A stretch of DNA of 64,000 nucleotides. Origin: Pseudomonadota bacterium. GTDB taxonomy: Bacteria; Pseudomonadota; Gammaproteobacteria; Burkholderiales; Rhodocyclaceae. Numbering within the stretch: position 1 is the first letter of the stretch; each line of letters opens with the position of its first letter. This document shows positions 17,529 through 25,978 of this stretch, piece by piece. Where the stretch lies: contig QQUN01000035.1 of assembly GCA_008501585.1 (NCBI GenBank), forward strand, positions 1 through 64,000, written 5' to 3'. Under the pieces are notes generated by a model, which was not told the origin of the DNA, did no database searches, and saw only the letters and a program-made list of their open reading frames with translations. The translations under genes and the position numbers were made by a program.

Positions 17529-17681
17529 GTCAGCGGACCGCAACGGCGGGGAATGTTTCATCGTGTTGCGCAAAAGCAACAATCAGATCCAGAATGGCCC
17601 GGTATTTCGTCCATGCGCTTGCGACGAAGGCGCCAGGTTTGCAAAATTGCCACAACTTCTCGGCTTGAGAGGTCAGTCGGG

Positions 17682-17698
17682 CCCAGGCGACCCCTGGG
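17682..17698 (+). promoter_or_regulatory. Small hairpin in the porin mRNA leader
   Basis: CCCAGG-cgacc-CCTGGG can form a 6-bp stem about 16 bases upstream of the porin ribosome binding site (AGGAG near 17717). Hairpins in this position may stabilise the mRNA of an abundant protein; no function is shown. The remaining gap 17529-17727 must contain the porin promoter, but no convincing -35/-10 pair was found. Confidence 0.3.
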
Positions 17699-17727
17699 GT
17701 TCAACTACACAATCTTAGGAGAAATCC

Positions 17728-18789
17728 ATGCAGAAGAAACTGATCGCCATGGCCATCGCCGGCATGATCGCTGCCCCGGCCTTCGCACAGTCCAACGTGA
17801 CCGTGTACGGCATCATCGACACCTTCGTTGGTGTTGGTAAAGCTGGTGACGCCAAGTTCTCGGGCGTTGCTAACGGCGTGCTGAACGGCCCGCGTATCGG
17901 CTTCAAGGGCGAAGAAAACCTGGGTAACGGCCTGAAGGCCAAGTTCGTTCTGGAGCAGGGCTTCAACTCCGACGACGCTTCCCCGGCTTCCTCCAAAGAA
18001 TTCCACCGTCAAGCCTGGGTTGGCCTGGAAGGCGGCTTCGGTTTCATCGGTCTGGGTCGTCAGTACTCGCCGGGTTACTACTCGTTCCGTAACGTGGCTG
18101 TCGCCGCTGGCGCGCTGGATCCGTTCGCCATCCTGACCGGTGGTGGTCTTCAGATCGACGCTGGTTCGGACGCTCGCTGGGATAACTCGATCTCCTACGA
18201 GTCGAAGAAATTCGGTGGCTTCGGTGCCCACGTGATTTACAGCTTCGGTTCGACCGAAAGTGACAACGACAACAGCGGCACGAAGAACCCGAACCGCAAT
18301 GCCGACGACAAGATTGGTCTGGGCCTGAACTACGCCAACGGTCCGCTGAACGTTGATTACATCTACGTCAATGCTGGCGACACGACCTTTGGCGACGACC
18401 ACAAAGAGCACTACCTCGGTGCTGCTTACGACTTCGGCGGCTTCAAGCTGGTCGGTTCGTACCAGACCGCTAGCGTCGATGCGAATGACAGCGACGTGAA
18501 GGTGTACCAGATCGGCGGTATCGTTCCGGTCGGCAACGGCAACATCCACGTTGCTTACGGTGCCCGCAACGAAGATGCGCAGGATTCGGACAGCCGTTCG
18601 TTCTCCGTGGCCTACACCCACAACCTGTCGAAGCGCACCATCGCCTACGTTGGTGTTAACCGCACCACGAACGACGACGGCGTGCTGCGCGGTGCGCTGG
18701 TCAGCGCTGCTGATGCCACCTCCGGCAACTGGTCCGAGCGCGGCGAAAGCTCGACCGCTCTGGGCGTCGGCATCCGCCACGCTTTCTAA
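17728..18789 (+). CDS. Gram-negative trimeric porin
   Basis: This is a general diffusion porin of the outer membrane. The 353-residue precursor has a signal peptide cleaved after AAPAFA (residue 20), then the betaproteobacterial porin opening SNVTVYGIIDTFVGVGKAG, the GFKGEENLGNGLKAKFVLEQG and WVGLEGGFGFIGLGRQYSPG motifs, and a C-terminal strand ending in RHAF, the terminal Phe recognised by the Bam complex. Codon use differs from neighbours (many GGT, GTT, AAC and CGT codons), a sign of very high expression. AGGAG precedes the ATG and a strong terminator follows. Confidence 0.95.
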   Translation: MQKKLIAMAIAGMIAAPAFAQSNVTVYGIIDTFVGVGKAGDAKFSGVANGVLNGPRIGFKGEENLGNGLKAKFVLEQGFNSDDASPASSKEFHRQAWVGLEGGFGFIGLGRQYSPGYYSFRNVAVAAGALDPFAILTGGGLQIDAGSDARWDNSISYESKKFGGFGAHVIYSFGSTESDNDNSGTKNPNRNADDKIGLGLNYANGPLNVDYIYVNAGDTTFGDDHKEHYLGAAYDFGGFKLVGSYQTASVDANDSDVKVYQIGGIVPVGNGNIHVAYGARNEDAQDSDSRSFSVAYTHNLSKRTIAYVGVNRTTNDDGVLRGALVSAADATSGNWSERGESSTALGVGIRHAF

Positions 18790-18812
18790 TCGATTCGTCG
18801 ATCTGAAAGTTG

Positions 18813-18838
18813 AAAAAGGCACCTTCGGGTGCCTTTTT
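18813..18838 (+). terminator. Rho-independent terminator of the porin gene
   Basis: An 11-bp perfect stem, AAAAAGGCACC / GGTGCCTTTTT, encloses a TTCG tetraloop. The T-run is part of the stem, so it can act on both strands, which suits the convergent gene that follows. Confidence 0.92.
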
Positions 18839-18842
18839 CTAT

Positions 18843-18868
18843 TGGGCGCCCGCTTTTTTGGGTGCCCA
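18843..18868 (-). terminator. Second hairpin, probably serving the convergent minus-strand gene
   Basis: TGGGCGCCC and GGGTGCCCA pair with one G-T wobble around an 8-base loop holding six T residues. It lies 20 bases beyond the stop of the convergent LolA-like gene. No T-run follows on the minus strand apart from the neighbouring bidirectional terminator, so its role is inferred. Confidence 0.4.
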
Positions 18869-18888
18869 TTGTGTTTCGGCCTGTCGGC

Positions 18889-19659
18889 TCAATTGAGCTT
18901 TTTCAGGTACTCCTTGGTGAACAGCTTGTCAGGCAGCGGGCGCGGGTTCATCGCGCTGTAGCTCATCACCGACACGTTGCCGGCCTTGAGCGCGTCGGTC
19001 ATGATCAGGCGGGTGGGGCGTACGGCGCCGGCCATTTCCTTGTAATCGGTGTATTCGCAGGTCTTGAGCAAGCGGCCGGAAACGGCATAGAAGGCAGCCT
19101 TGAGCGGGCGGGTCGTGGCCTTGTCGATCCAGTATTCGACCCGCGCATAGGTGACGCCGTCGTCGACTGCCGTCAGTTCCAGCACATGTGCCGGCTGGTT
19201 GTTGATCACCTCCTCGCGCAGATAGCTGGCGCTGTAGTCGCCGGTGAAGTTGGCGCGTGCCAGGTCGCCGTTGGCCACCTGGCCGGTCAGCCGCTGCGCC
19301 AGCGACAGGCGGACGGGTTGTGATACGGAGGGCATGAAGATCCACAGGTCGCGGTGCTTCATGAGCAGGATCTGGCCGCGCTCGCTCGACGGCTCCATGG
19401 TCAGCACGACGGTGTCTTCCCGGCCTTTCGAGAGCACGCGGTAGCGGTGGTGATCGGGTGTTTCGCTGTCGGCCTGGCGGCTTTCGATGTCGATGTCGAC
19501 CTGGAAACTCTCCTGCGGGAAGCGGATGGCATCCGTGCTGGCAAGCAGTTTGGCCGCGTCGGGGGTCTCGCTGGCCAGCGCCGGGCCGTACAGGGGTGCG
19601 AGGGCGCACAAAAGCGCCGTGCGCAGGACGGTGCGACGAAGTCGAAATGGCTGTGTCAT
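18889..19659 (-). CDS. Outer-membrane lipoprotein-sorting family protein (LolA-like)
   Basis: This 256-residue secreted protein has a signal peptide ending near GPALAS and an all-beta LolA/LolB-like pattern: HRYRVLSKGREDTVVLTMEP, then LMKHRDLWIFMPSVSQPVRLSL and the YARVEYWIDKATTRPLKAAF strand pair. Such proteins (the outer membrane lipoprotein-sorting family) usually accompany RND or LolCDE/MacB-like transporters and are thought to carry a lipid or lipoprotein through the periplasm. It is divergent from the ABC ATPase, with only 44 bp between starts, and AAGGA precedes the ATG. The cargo is unknown. Confidence 0.8.
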   Translation of the reverse strand: MTQPFRLRRTVLRTALLCALAPLYGPALASETPDAAKLLASTDAIRFPQESFQVDIDIESRQADSETPDHHRYRVLSKGREDTVVLTMEPSSERGQILLMKHRDLWIFMPSVSQPVRLSLAQRLTGQVANGDLARANFTGDYSASYLREEVINNQPAHVLELTAVDDGVTYARVEYWIDKATTRPLKAAFYAVSGRLLKTCEYTDYKEMAGAVRPTRLIMTDALKAGNVSVMSYSAMNPRPLPDKLFTKEYLKKLN

Positions 19660-19703
19660 GAGTGCTATCCTTGTGGCAGTGTCACTTCTATTACGGCAAC
19701 AAC

Positions 19704-20453
19704 ATGGCGATTGTTCAGGTAGAAAATGTCTCCAAGCGTTATCGCCTTGGAGACCAGACGGTGACGGCGCTTCGCGATGTCAGCCTGTCGATCGAACCGG
19801 GCGTGTTCCTGGCCATTGCCGGCCCGTCCGGAAGTGGCAAGTCAACGGTACTGAATATTATCGGTTGTATCGATACGCCGTCGGACGGGCGGGTGTTGAT
19901 CAACGGCCAGGATGTGTCGGGCAAGAGTCCGGACGATCTGGCCGATCTGCGTGCCCGCACGATCGGTTTCATTTTCCAGACCTTCAACCTGATGCCGGTG
20001 CTCTCTGCCGAGGAGAATGTCGAGTATCCGCTGCTGCAGTTTCCGGAGCTGTCGAAGGCGGAACGGCGGGAACGGGTCAAACGGTATCTGTCGATGGTGG
20101 GGTTGCGCAAATATGCGTCCCATCGCCCCAACCAGTTGTCCGGGGGGCAGCGTCAGCGTGTTGCCATTGCCCGGGCGCTGGCCACGCATTCAAAGATTGT
20201 GCTGGCCGACGAGCCAACGGCGAACCTCGACCGCAAGACGGGCGAGAGCATCCTGAAGCTGATGAAGCAGATTAACCGCGAGTCGGGCACGACCTTTGTG
20301 TTCTCAACCCACGACAAGCGGGTGATGAACATGGCTGACCGGCTGGTACGTATCGAGGATGGTGAAATCAAGGCGCTGGGCATGCGGACATCCGACGGAT
20401 GGCGGTTCGTCCAGGACCGGCGCGCGCAGGACGACGAAGATCCGGAAATCTAG
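19704..20453 (+). CDS. ABC transporter ATP-binding protein, LolD/MacB type
   Basis: This cytoplasmic ATPase of the LolD/MacB/FtsE group normally drives a MacB/LolC-type permease that moves substrates on the periplasmic side. The 249-residue protein has Walker A GPSGSGKST, a Q-loop in GFIFQTFNLMPVLSAEENV, signature LSGGQRQRVAIARAL, Walker B VLADEPTANLD and switch His in FSTHDKRV. The start is the ATG giving MAIVQVENVSKRY; an upstream TTG would add 14 implausible residues. No permease gene is next to it: the following gene, ten bases away, encodes an outer-membrane protein. Confidence 0.92.
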   Translation: MAIVQVENVSKRYRLGDQTVTALRDVSLSIEPGVFLAIAGPSGSGKSTVLNIIGCIDTPSDGRVLINGQDVSGKSPDDLADLRARTIGFIFQTFNLMPVLSAEENVEYPLLQFPELSKAERRERVKRYLSMVGLRKYASHRPNQLSGGQRQRVAIARALATHSKIVLADEPTANLDRKTGESILKLMKQINRESGTTFVFSTHDKRVMNMADRLVRIEDGEIKALGMRTSDGWRFVQDRRAQDDEDPEI

Positions 20454-20462
20454 GAGAAGTTG

Positions 20463-21764
20463 ATGAATCGATGGCATGCGGGGCTCGGACTGGGCCTGGC
20501 GGCGGTGGCAGGCTGCGTGTTTGCCGCTGGCGATCTGGATGACTTGCTGGATGTGGCGAAGCCCGCGGACAGCGGCGGTGGCTTGCATGGTTTTGCCGAA
20601 TTCTCGGCGGCACGGGCCTACGAGACGCCGTCGCACTGGTCAAAACTGCGGGCCCGGCTGAATCTGGAGAGCAGTGGCCGGCTCAGTGAGCGGGTGAAGT
20701 GGAAGCTCGGCGGCCGCCTTGACGCCGATGCCGCGCCGGACATCGAGTCGGATGTCTATCCGGCCGCGGTGCGGCGGGACCGCCGCAGCGAAGCGATGAT
20801 CCGCGAGGCCTATCTGGACATTTCAGCCGGTAGTTGGGACTACCGCCTGGGGCGCCAGCACGTGGTGTGGGGCGAGATGGTCGGGCTGTTCTTTGCCGAC
20901 GTGGTGTCGGCCAGGGACATGCGTGAGTTTTTCCTGCCCGAGTTCGATCAGATGCGTATTCCCCAGTGGGCGGCTCGCGCGGAGTACTTTGGCGACGACT
21001 GGCATGGCGAGCTACTCTGGATTCCGGTGGCGACTGTCGACAACATCGGCAAGCCGGGGGACGATTTCTACCCCTTCGTGGCGCCCGAGGGCACCCGCTT
21101 TGCCGGCGAGGACACGCCGGACCACCGCTTGGGCAACATGAACTGGGGCGCGCGCCTGTCGGCCTTGATCAATGGCTGGGATGTGTCCGGCTTCTTCTAC
21201 CGCAGCACGGACACCGCGCCGACTTTCTACCGGACATCGCTGGCGCCGCTGACCTTCGAGGCCCGCCATGACCGGATCAATCAAGTCGGGGCGACCTTCT
21301 CCAAGGACATGGGGCGTTTCGTGCTCAAGGGCGAGGCGGTGCATACGGCCGGGCGCAAGTTCAACACGACTGATCTGACGGCGCCGAATGGCCTGGTGGC
21401 CTCGGATACGCTGGATTACGTGGTCGGGGTCGACGTGCCGCTGGCACGCATCTGGCGGGTCAATGCCCAGTATTACGCGCGTCGTTACTTCGATCATCGC
21501 GACGGGATGGTGTGGGACAAGAACGAGCAGGGGGCGACGCTTCTGGTCAATCGTCAGTTTGGCGATGCCCTGGAGGCGGAGGTGTTGCTGGTGTCCAGCC
21601 TGAACGGTGGGGGCTATATGGTGCGCCCCAAGGTGGTGTGGCAGATGGACGCGAACTGGCGCGGGACGGCCGGGCTGGATGTTTTCGGCGGGGCTGAGGA
21701 CGGTGTCTTTGGCCGCTTCGACCAGAGCGACCGGGCGTATGTTGAAGTCCGGCGTGCTTTTTAG
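20463..21764 (+). CDS. DUF1302-like outer-membrane protein
   Basis: The 433-residue precursor has a signal peptide ending near VFAAG and a beta-rich body with alternating aromatic strands, ending in YVEVRRAF with a terminal Phe, as in outer-membrane barrels. Motifs AYLDISAGSWDYRLGRQHVVWGE and DMREFFLPEFDQMRIPQWAARAEY fit the DUF1302/alginate-export-like group. AGGAG lies six bases before the ATG. It starts ten bases after the ABC ATPase stop, so the two are probably co-transcribed, suggesting a lipid- or lipoprotein-handling envelope system together with the divergent LolA-like gene. Confidence 0.75.
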   Translation: MNRWHAGLGLGLAAVAGCVFAAGDLDDLLDVAKPADSGGGLHGFAEFSAARAYETPSHWSKLRARLNLESSGRLSERVKWKLGGRLDADAAPDIESDVYPAAVRRDRRSEAMIREAYLDISAGSWDYRLGRQHVVWGEMVGLFFADVVSARDMREFFLPEFDQMRIPQWAARAEYFGDDWHGELLWIPVATVDNIGKPGDDFYPFVAPEGTRFAGEDTPDHRLGNMNWGARLSALINGWDVSGFFYRSTDTAPTFYRTSLAPLTFEARHDRINQVGATFSKDMGRFVLKGEAVHTAGRKFNTTDLTAPNGLVASDTLDYVVGVDVPLARIWRVNAQYYARRYFDHRDGMVWDKNEQGATLLVNRQFGDALEAEVLLVSSLNGGGYMVRPKVVWQMDANWRGTAGLDVFGGAEDGVFGRFDQSDRAYVEVRRAF

Positions 21765-21773
21765 GCGTGCGGA

Positions 21774-22490
21774 TTAAAGCATCAGCAGTGACGGATCGGC
21801 CTGCAGGCGGTTGAGCAGGCCTTGCTGCTCGATTTCGTTGAAAAAGTACGAGTACAGGCTGCGTGAGCCGGTGTCCGGGCGACCGGCGACCGCCTTGATC
21901 TGTTGGTCAACATACTCAAGGGGCAGGTGAAGCAGCACGGCCGGGGCATTGACCCGGGGGCAGATCCGCTCTTCGCCGGCGACGCGGAAGCCGAGCATGC
22001 GGCAATAGAAGGCGACATGCCGCGGGTTGACCTCGATGAACAGGTCGGTTTTGCGGTGAATCAGCCGGCCGAAGATATAGGCCAGATGGAAAATCGACGC
22101 GAGCACCTCTTTTGAGTTGAACGCCGGGTCGATTGCCAGGCGTGTCAGCTCGCATAGCTGGGCCCCGGTCTGACGCGCCGCCGAGACCTCGGCGGCGTAC
22201 AGCTCGTCGGCCAGCAGCCCTTCGTCCGAGTCGAGCTTGAGGGTGAGGGTGCCGAACATCGTGGTGCCCCGGGAGGCGATCAGGGTCAGTTGATTGGGCT
22301 GGTCGTCGATGCGCGAGGGGGCGTGGGTGAGCAGCCCGCGCCAGGCGTACATGCGCTGGATGAGCATGCTGACGTTGCTGCGCTGGCCGTCGGCGCCATT
22401 GCCCAGGCGAATCTGGAAATCACTGCGCGACAGAACGAATTCCCGGCTGTCCCGATCGTCCGTGGAGGAGATGCCAAGCGAGTGGAGCAT
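21774..22490 (-). CDS. N-acyl amino acid synthase, FeeM-type (GNAT fold)
   Basis: FeeM-like enzymes join a long-chain acyl group from acyl-ACP to an amino acid. The 238-residue protein carries the GNAT-related core QLTLIASRGTTMFGTLTLKLD, then ELTRLAIDPAFNSKEVLASIF, and NPRHVAFYCRMLGFRVAGEE, patterns shared with FeeM and the exosortase-associated acyltransferase family TIGR03694. Start choice is uncertain: the ATG at 22490 has only a weak GAG site, and the frame stays open to an ATG at 22628. It is divergent from the XrtA polysaccharide operon, hinting at a link with envelope or signal-lipid production. The acyl chain and amino acid cannot be predicted. Confidence 0.72.
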   Translation of the reverse strand: MLHSLGISSTDDRDSREFVLSRSDFQIRLGNGADGQRSNVSMLIQRMYAWRGLLTHAPSRIDDQPNQLTLIASRGTTMFGTLTLKLDSDEGLLADELYAAEVSAARQTGAQLCELTRLAIDPAFNSKEVLASIFHLAYIFGRLIHRKTDLFIEVNPRHVAFYCRMLGFRVAGEERICPRVNAPAVLLHLPLEYVDQQIKAVAGRPDTGSRSLYSYFFNEIEQQGLLNRLQADPSLLML

Positions 22491-22828
22491 GCTGGACTCG
22501 TTTGTCACGGTTCTTCGCGGAATAGCGTGATAAGCTGTTTTCGAGCTTGCGTTCCGGGACTGGCTTGCTTCAAATGTACTCACTGGGAGACCCTCTGATA
22601 TCCGATCAGTTGCAGTGCAATATGTCATGCCAGGTCGCAGTGCGACCAGTCCGCGTATGCCAATGGGTTATATCGCAGCTGCGTCGATGCTTCGTACTGT
22701 AGTCATTACTGCGGGGGAAGGCTGTAAGCGTTTGTGTAATTGTTCCTTTTGGACCGTGCCCGGCGTCGCTAGGATTCCGATGGAATGTCGGGGACGGCTG
22801 CCGACACAATGACATTGGAGGGTTGGAA
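22491..22828. promoter_or_regulatory. Divergent control region with a 15-bp palindrome (22633-22647)
   Basis: This 338-bp gap separates the FeeM-like gene from the XrtA operon and must hold both promoters. The clearest structure is the perfect palindrome GGTCGCAGTGCGACC at 22633-22647, which looks like an operator for a dimeric regulator. A weak sigma-70-like pair, TTGGAC (22749-22754) and TAGGAT (22770-22775) with 15-bp spacing, could serve the operon. No convincing sigma-54 -24/-12 element was seen. Confidence 0.4.
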
Positions 22829-23449
22829 ATGAAGCTCATGCGATCTGTGCTGGGGCTGTTCGGTGTGGCTCTGGCAGCGATTTTCATGCTTTCAGGGTGT
22901 GCGAGCAACAGTTTTCCGCCCGCGCCGGCGGTGGCCGCGGATACCGAATACAGCTATGTGATCGGGCCGGGCGACACGGTCAATATCGTTGTCTGGCGTA
23001 ACCCGGAGCTTTCCATGTCGGTGCCGGTTCGTCCGGATGGCAAGATCACCACGCCGCTGGTCGAAGATCTCCAGGCGATGGGCAAGGATGCCAGCACGCT
23101 CGGTCGCGACATCGAAAAAGCACTCGAGAAATACATCCGCGAGCCGGTCGTGACGGTGATCGTGACCAGCTTTGTCGGTCCGTACAGCGAACAGATCCGG
23201 GTGGTCGGTGAGGCGGCTGAGCCAATGATCCTGCCGTACCGCCAGAAGATGACGCTGCTCGACGTGATGATCGCCGTGGGCGGCATGACCGAGTTCGCCG
23301 ATGGCAACAAGGCATCGATCCTCCGTACGGCGGAAGGCAACAAGCAGTACAGCGTCCGCCTGTCGGATCTGCTCAAGCGCGGCGACGTGTCGGCAAACGC
23401 CGAAATGCGCCCTGGCGATGTGCTGATCATCCCGCAAAGCTGGTTCTGA
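22829..23449 (+). CDS. XrtA-system polysaccharide export lipoprotein (Wza-like)
   Basis: This periplasmic/outer-membrane export protein forms part of the channel for the exopolysaccharide. The 206-residue precursor has a lipobox (MLSGC), the Poly_export opening YVIGPGDTVNIVVWRNPELS, and an SLBB domain (IRVVGEAAEPMILPYRQKMT, then LLDVMIAVGGMTEFADGN) ending with MRPGDVLIIPQSWF. It fits the PEP-CTERM/XrtA subfamily TIGR03027. GGAGGG lies six bases before the ATG at 22829; a TTG six bases upstream is not needed. First gene of the large operon. Confidence 0.93.
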   Translation: MKLMRSVLGLFGVALAAIFMLSGCASNSFPPAPAVAADTEYSYVIGPGDTVNIVVWRNPELSMSVPVRPDGKITTPLVEDLQAMGKDASTLGRDIEKALEKYIREPVVTVIVTSFVGPYSEQIRVVGEAAEPMILPYRQKMTLLDVMIAVGGMTEFADGNKASILRTAEGNKQYSVRLSDLLKRGDVSANAEMRPGDVLIIPQSWF

Positions 23450-23508
23450 TTCCGTCCCGACCTGACCGGCCGCGGTGTATCGCGGCCGGCACATACAGAA
23501 GCTGATCT

Positions 23509-25050
23509 ATGGAAGACGTTCTCCGACAACTCGTCGCCTACCTGCGGGGCATGTGGCTTTATCGCTGGTGGGGCCTGGCGGCAGCCTGGCTGGTAGGGGT
23601 GGTCGCTGCCGGCGCCATCTACATGCTGCCCGATCGTTATGAATCGACGGCGCGGATCTATGTCGATACGCAGTCGGTGCTCAAGCCGCTGATGTCCGGG
23701 CTGGCGGTGCAGCCGAATGTGGACCAGCAGATCGCCATCCTGTCCCGTACCCTGATCAGCCGGCCAAATATCGAGAAACTGATCCGGATGGCCGACCTCG
23801 ACCTGACCGTCAAATCGGCCAAGGAGCGCGAGGAGCTGATTGTTCTGCTGAACAAGACCCTGCAGATTCGCGGTACCGGACGGGACAACCTGTTTACCTT
23901 GTCGTACGAAGACACGGAGCCGGAGCGTGCCAAGCGCGTGGTCCAGTCTCTGGTGTCGATCTTTGTGGAGTCCGGCCTTGGCGACAAGCGCAAGGACACG
24001 GATTCGGCGCGGCGCTTCATCGAAGAGCAGATCAAGTCGTACGAGCAGCGGCTCGACGAGGCCGAGAATCGCCTCAAGGATTTCAAGATCAAGAACATGC
24101 ACCTGATGGTCGGCGGCAAGGACTATGTCTCTCAGGTCGGTGAAGTGGCGGCACAGCTCGCGGCGGCGCGCCTGGCATTGCGTGAGGCAGAAAACTCCCG
24201 CAATGCGCTTGAGCGCCAACTTGCCGGCGAAGAGCCGGTGCTGCTGCCGGAGTCACCGGTCGACCGCAAGGTGTCGATTCCCGAGATCGATGGTCGAATC
24301 GATGCCCTGCAGAAAAATCTCGACGGTTTGCTGCAGCGATATACCGACGCCCATCCGGACGTGATCGGTACCCGACGGATCATCGAGCAGCTTCAGGAGC
24401 AGAAGAAGGCCGAGGTGGCGGCACGCAGGGACCAGGGCGGTGGTTTCGGGGATGTGAACTCGAACCCGGTCTATCAACAGATGAAGCTGGCGCTGGCGGA
24501 TGCCGAAGCCAACGTGGCATCGCTACGGGCGCGGGTGACTGAATACGAGGCGCGCCAGGCGCAGCTGCAGGATTCGGCCAAGTTGCTGCCGCAGATCGAA
24601 GCCGAGTTGGCGCAGCTGAACCGGGATTACGAGGTCAACAAGAAAAATTACGAAACCCTGGTGAGTCGGCGCGAGTCGGCCAACATGTCGGTGGAAATGG
24701 AGTCGTCTTCCGGCATGGCCGAGTTCCGCCTGATCGATCCGCCCAGTGTGCCGCTCAAGCCGTCGGCGCCGAACCGTATCTTGCTGATGCCGCTCGGTGG
24801 CGGTGGCGCGTTGCTGTTCGGCCTGGCGCTGACCTTCGTGCTCAGCCAGTTGCGTCCGACCTTCCTGGACGGGCGGGATCTGCGCGAGGTGTCCGGTCTG
24901 CCATTGCTCGGTACGGTCAGCGCGACGTCCGATCCCGTGCGCAAGCGTCGCAGGCAGCGCCTCAATCTGGCGTTCCTCGGCGGGGTCGGGGGGTATGTTG
25001 GCGCCTTTGGGGCCCTGACGGTTGCGCTGGCCATGCTGAAAATTTCGTGA
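23509..25050 (+). CDS. XrtA-system polysaccharide chain-length determinant
   Basis: This Wzz-type inner-membrane protein sets polymer length with the tyrosine kinase that follows. The 513-residue protein has a transmembrane helix near residues 22-39, the Wzz motif DRYESTARIYVDTQSVLKPL, a long periplasmic coiled-coil region (about residues 165-410, rich in E, Q, A and L) and a second membrane segment near 425-445 after the proline-rich PPSVPLKPSAPNRI motif, plus a third hydrophobic stretch at the C-terminus. It matches TIGR03007 and lies ten bases before the kinase gene. Confidence 0.92.
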   Translation: MEDVLRQLVAYLRGMWLYRWWGLAAAWLVGVVAAGAIYMLPDRYESTARIYVDTQSVLKPLMSGLAVQPNVDQQIAILSRTLISRPNIEKLIRMADLDLTVKSAKEREELIVLLNKTLQIRGTGRDNLFTLSYEDTEPERAKRVVQSLVSIFVESGLGDKRKDTDSARRFIEEQIKSYEQRLDEAENRLKDFKIKNMHLMVGGKDYVSQVGEVAAQLAAARLALREAENSRNALERQLAGEEPVLLPESPVDRKVSIPEIDGRIDALQKNLDGLLQRYTDAHPDVIGTRRIIEQLQEQKKAEVAARRDQGGGFGDVNSNPVYQQMKLALADAEANVASLRARVTEYEARQAQLQDSAKLLPQIEAELAQLNRDYEVNKKNYETLVSRRESANMSVEMESSSGMAEFRLIDPPSVPLKPSAPNRILLMPLGGGGALLFGLALTFVLSQLRPTFLDGRDLREVSGLPLLGTVSATSDPVRKRRRQRLNLAFLGGVGGYVGAFGALTVALAMLKIS

Positions 25051-25060
25051 AGGTCCTGAC

Positions 25061-25978
25061 ATGAGTCTTATCGAAAAGGCCGTAGAGCGGCTGGGGCAGT
25101 TGAAACAAGCGGGGCAGGAGGCGCCGGTTATCACGCCGGCACCGACGCCCGTGGAGGCCGTGCCGACCTCTGTCGAACGGTCTCGCGTCGAGATCCATGC
25201 AAAGGAGGCGGAGCCTGTCAGCCGCGCCGTGACCATCGATCTCGAGCGCCTGGCCCACATGGGGTTCGTGACGCCCGACCAGCAGCGTGCGGCCATTGCC
25301 GAAGAGTACCGTGTCATCAAGCGCCCCTTGTTGCGCAACGCTTCGGCGGTGCGCGGTACGAGCCGGGTCGCCAACGGTAATCTGATCATGGTGACCAGTG
25401 CACTGCCGGGCGAAGGCAAGAGTTTTACGGCGCTGAACCTGGCGATGAGCATGGCCATGGAGCTCGACCACTCGGTTCTGCTGGTGGATGCCGATGTCTC
25501 CAAGCCGTCCATTCTCAAGCAGATGGGGCTGCCGCCCGAGCGCGGCCTGATGGATGTGCTGGTGGATGCCAAGCTGGATCTGCCGGATGTGATCCTGCGG
25601 ACCAATATCGAAAAACTGCGCATCCTGCCTGCAGGAACGGCCACGCCGCGCGCCACCGAGTTGCTTGCCAGTGAAGGCATGAATCGCTTGCTCGACGAAA
25701 TGGCCAGCCGATACGCAGACCGGATTATCGTCTTCGATTCGCCGCCGCTGTTGGTGACGACGGAGTCGCGTGCATTGGCAACGCACATGGGGCAGATCGT
25801 GGTGGTGGTCGAGGCCGAGCGCACGACGCATTCGGCGCTCAAGCAGGCGCTGGCCACCATCGAGAGTTGCCCGATCAAGATGATGCTGTTGAATAAATCG
25901 ACCGTGCATGGCCCGGGAGGCTATTACGGATATGGCTACGGATATGGTCAAGAGTCGGAAGATGACAAAGCGGCATGA
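25061..25978 (+). CDS. XrtA-associated tyrosine autokinase (BY-kinase)
   Basis: This cytoplasmic BY-kinase cycles phosphate on its C-terminal tyrosines and works with the chain-length protein. In the 305-residue protein Walker A is ALPGEGKS (residues 114-121), Walker A' is LLVDADVSKP, and Walker B is IIVFDSPPLL. The tail carries the tyrosine cluster YYGYGYGYG, the expected autophosphorylation site. The transmembrane Wzz domain is on a separate protein, as in the Firmicute-like split arrangement typical of TIGR03018. The next gene begins inside its last codons. Confidence 0.93.
   Translation: MSLIEKAVERLGQLKQAGQEAPVITPAPTPVEAVPTSVERSRVEIHAKEAEPVSRAVTIDLERLAHMGFVTPDQQRAAIAEEYRVIKRPLLRNASAVRGTSRVANGNLIMVTSALPGEGKSFTALNLAMSMAMELDHSVLLVDADVSKPSILKQMGLPPERGLMDVLVDAKLDLPDVILRTNIEKLRILPAGTATPRATELLASEGMNRLLDEMASRYADRIIVFDSPPLLVTTESRALATHMGQIVVVVEAERTTHSALKQALATIESCPIKMMLLNKSTVHGPGGYYGYGYGYGQESEDDKAA

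Noticed and set aside
22491-22828. Sigma-54 promoter for the XrtA operon
   Set aside because: PrsR/RpoN control is known for some XrtA systems, but no convincing GG-N10-GC element with the right context was found here.
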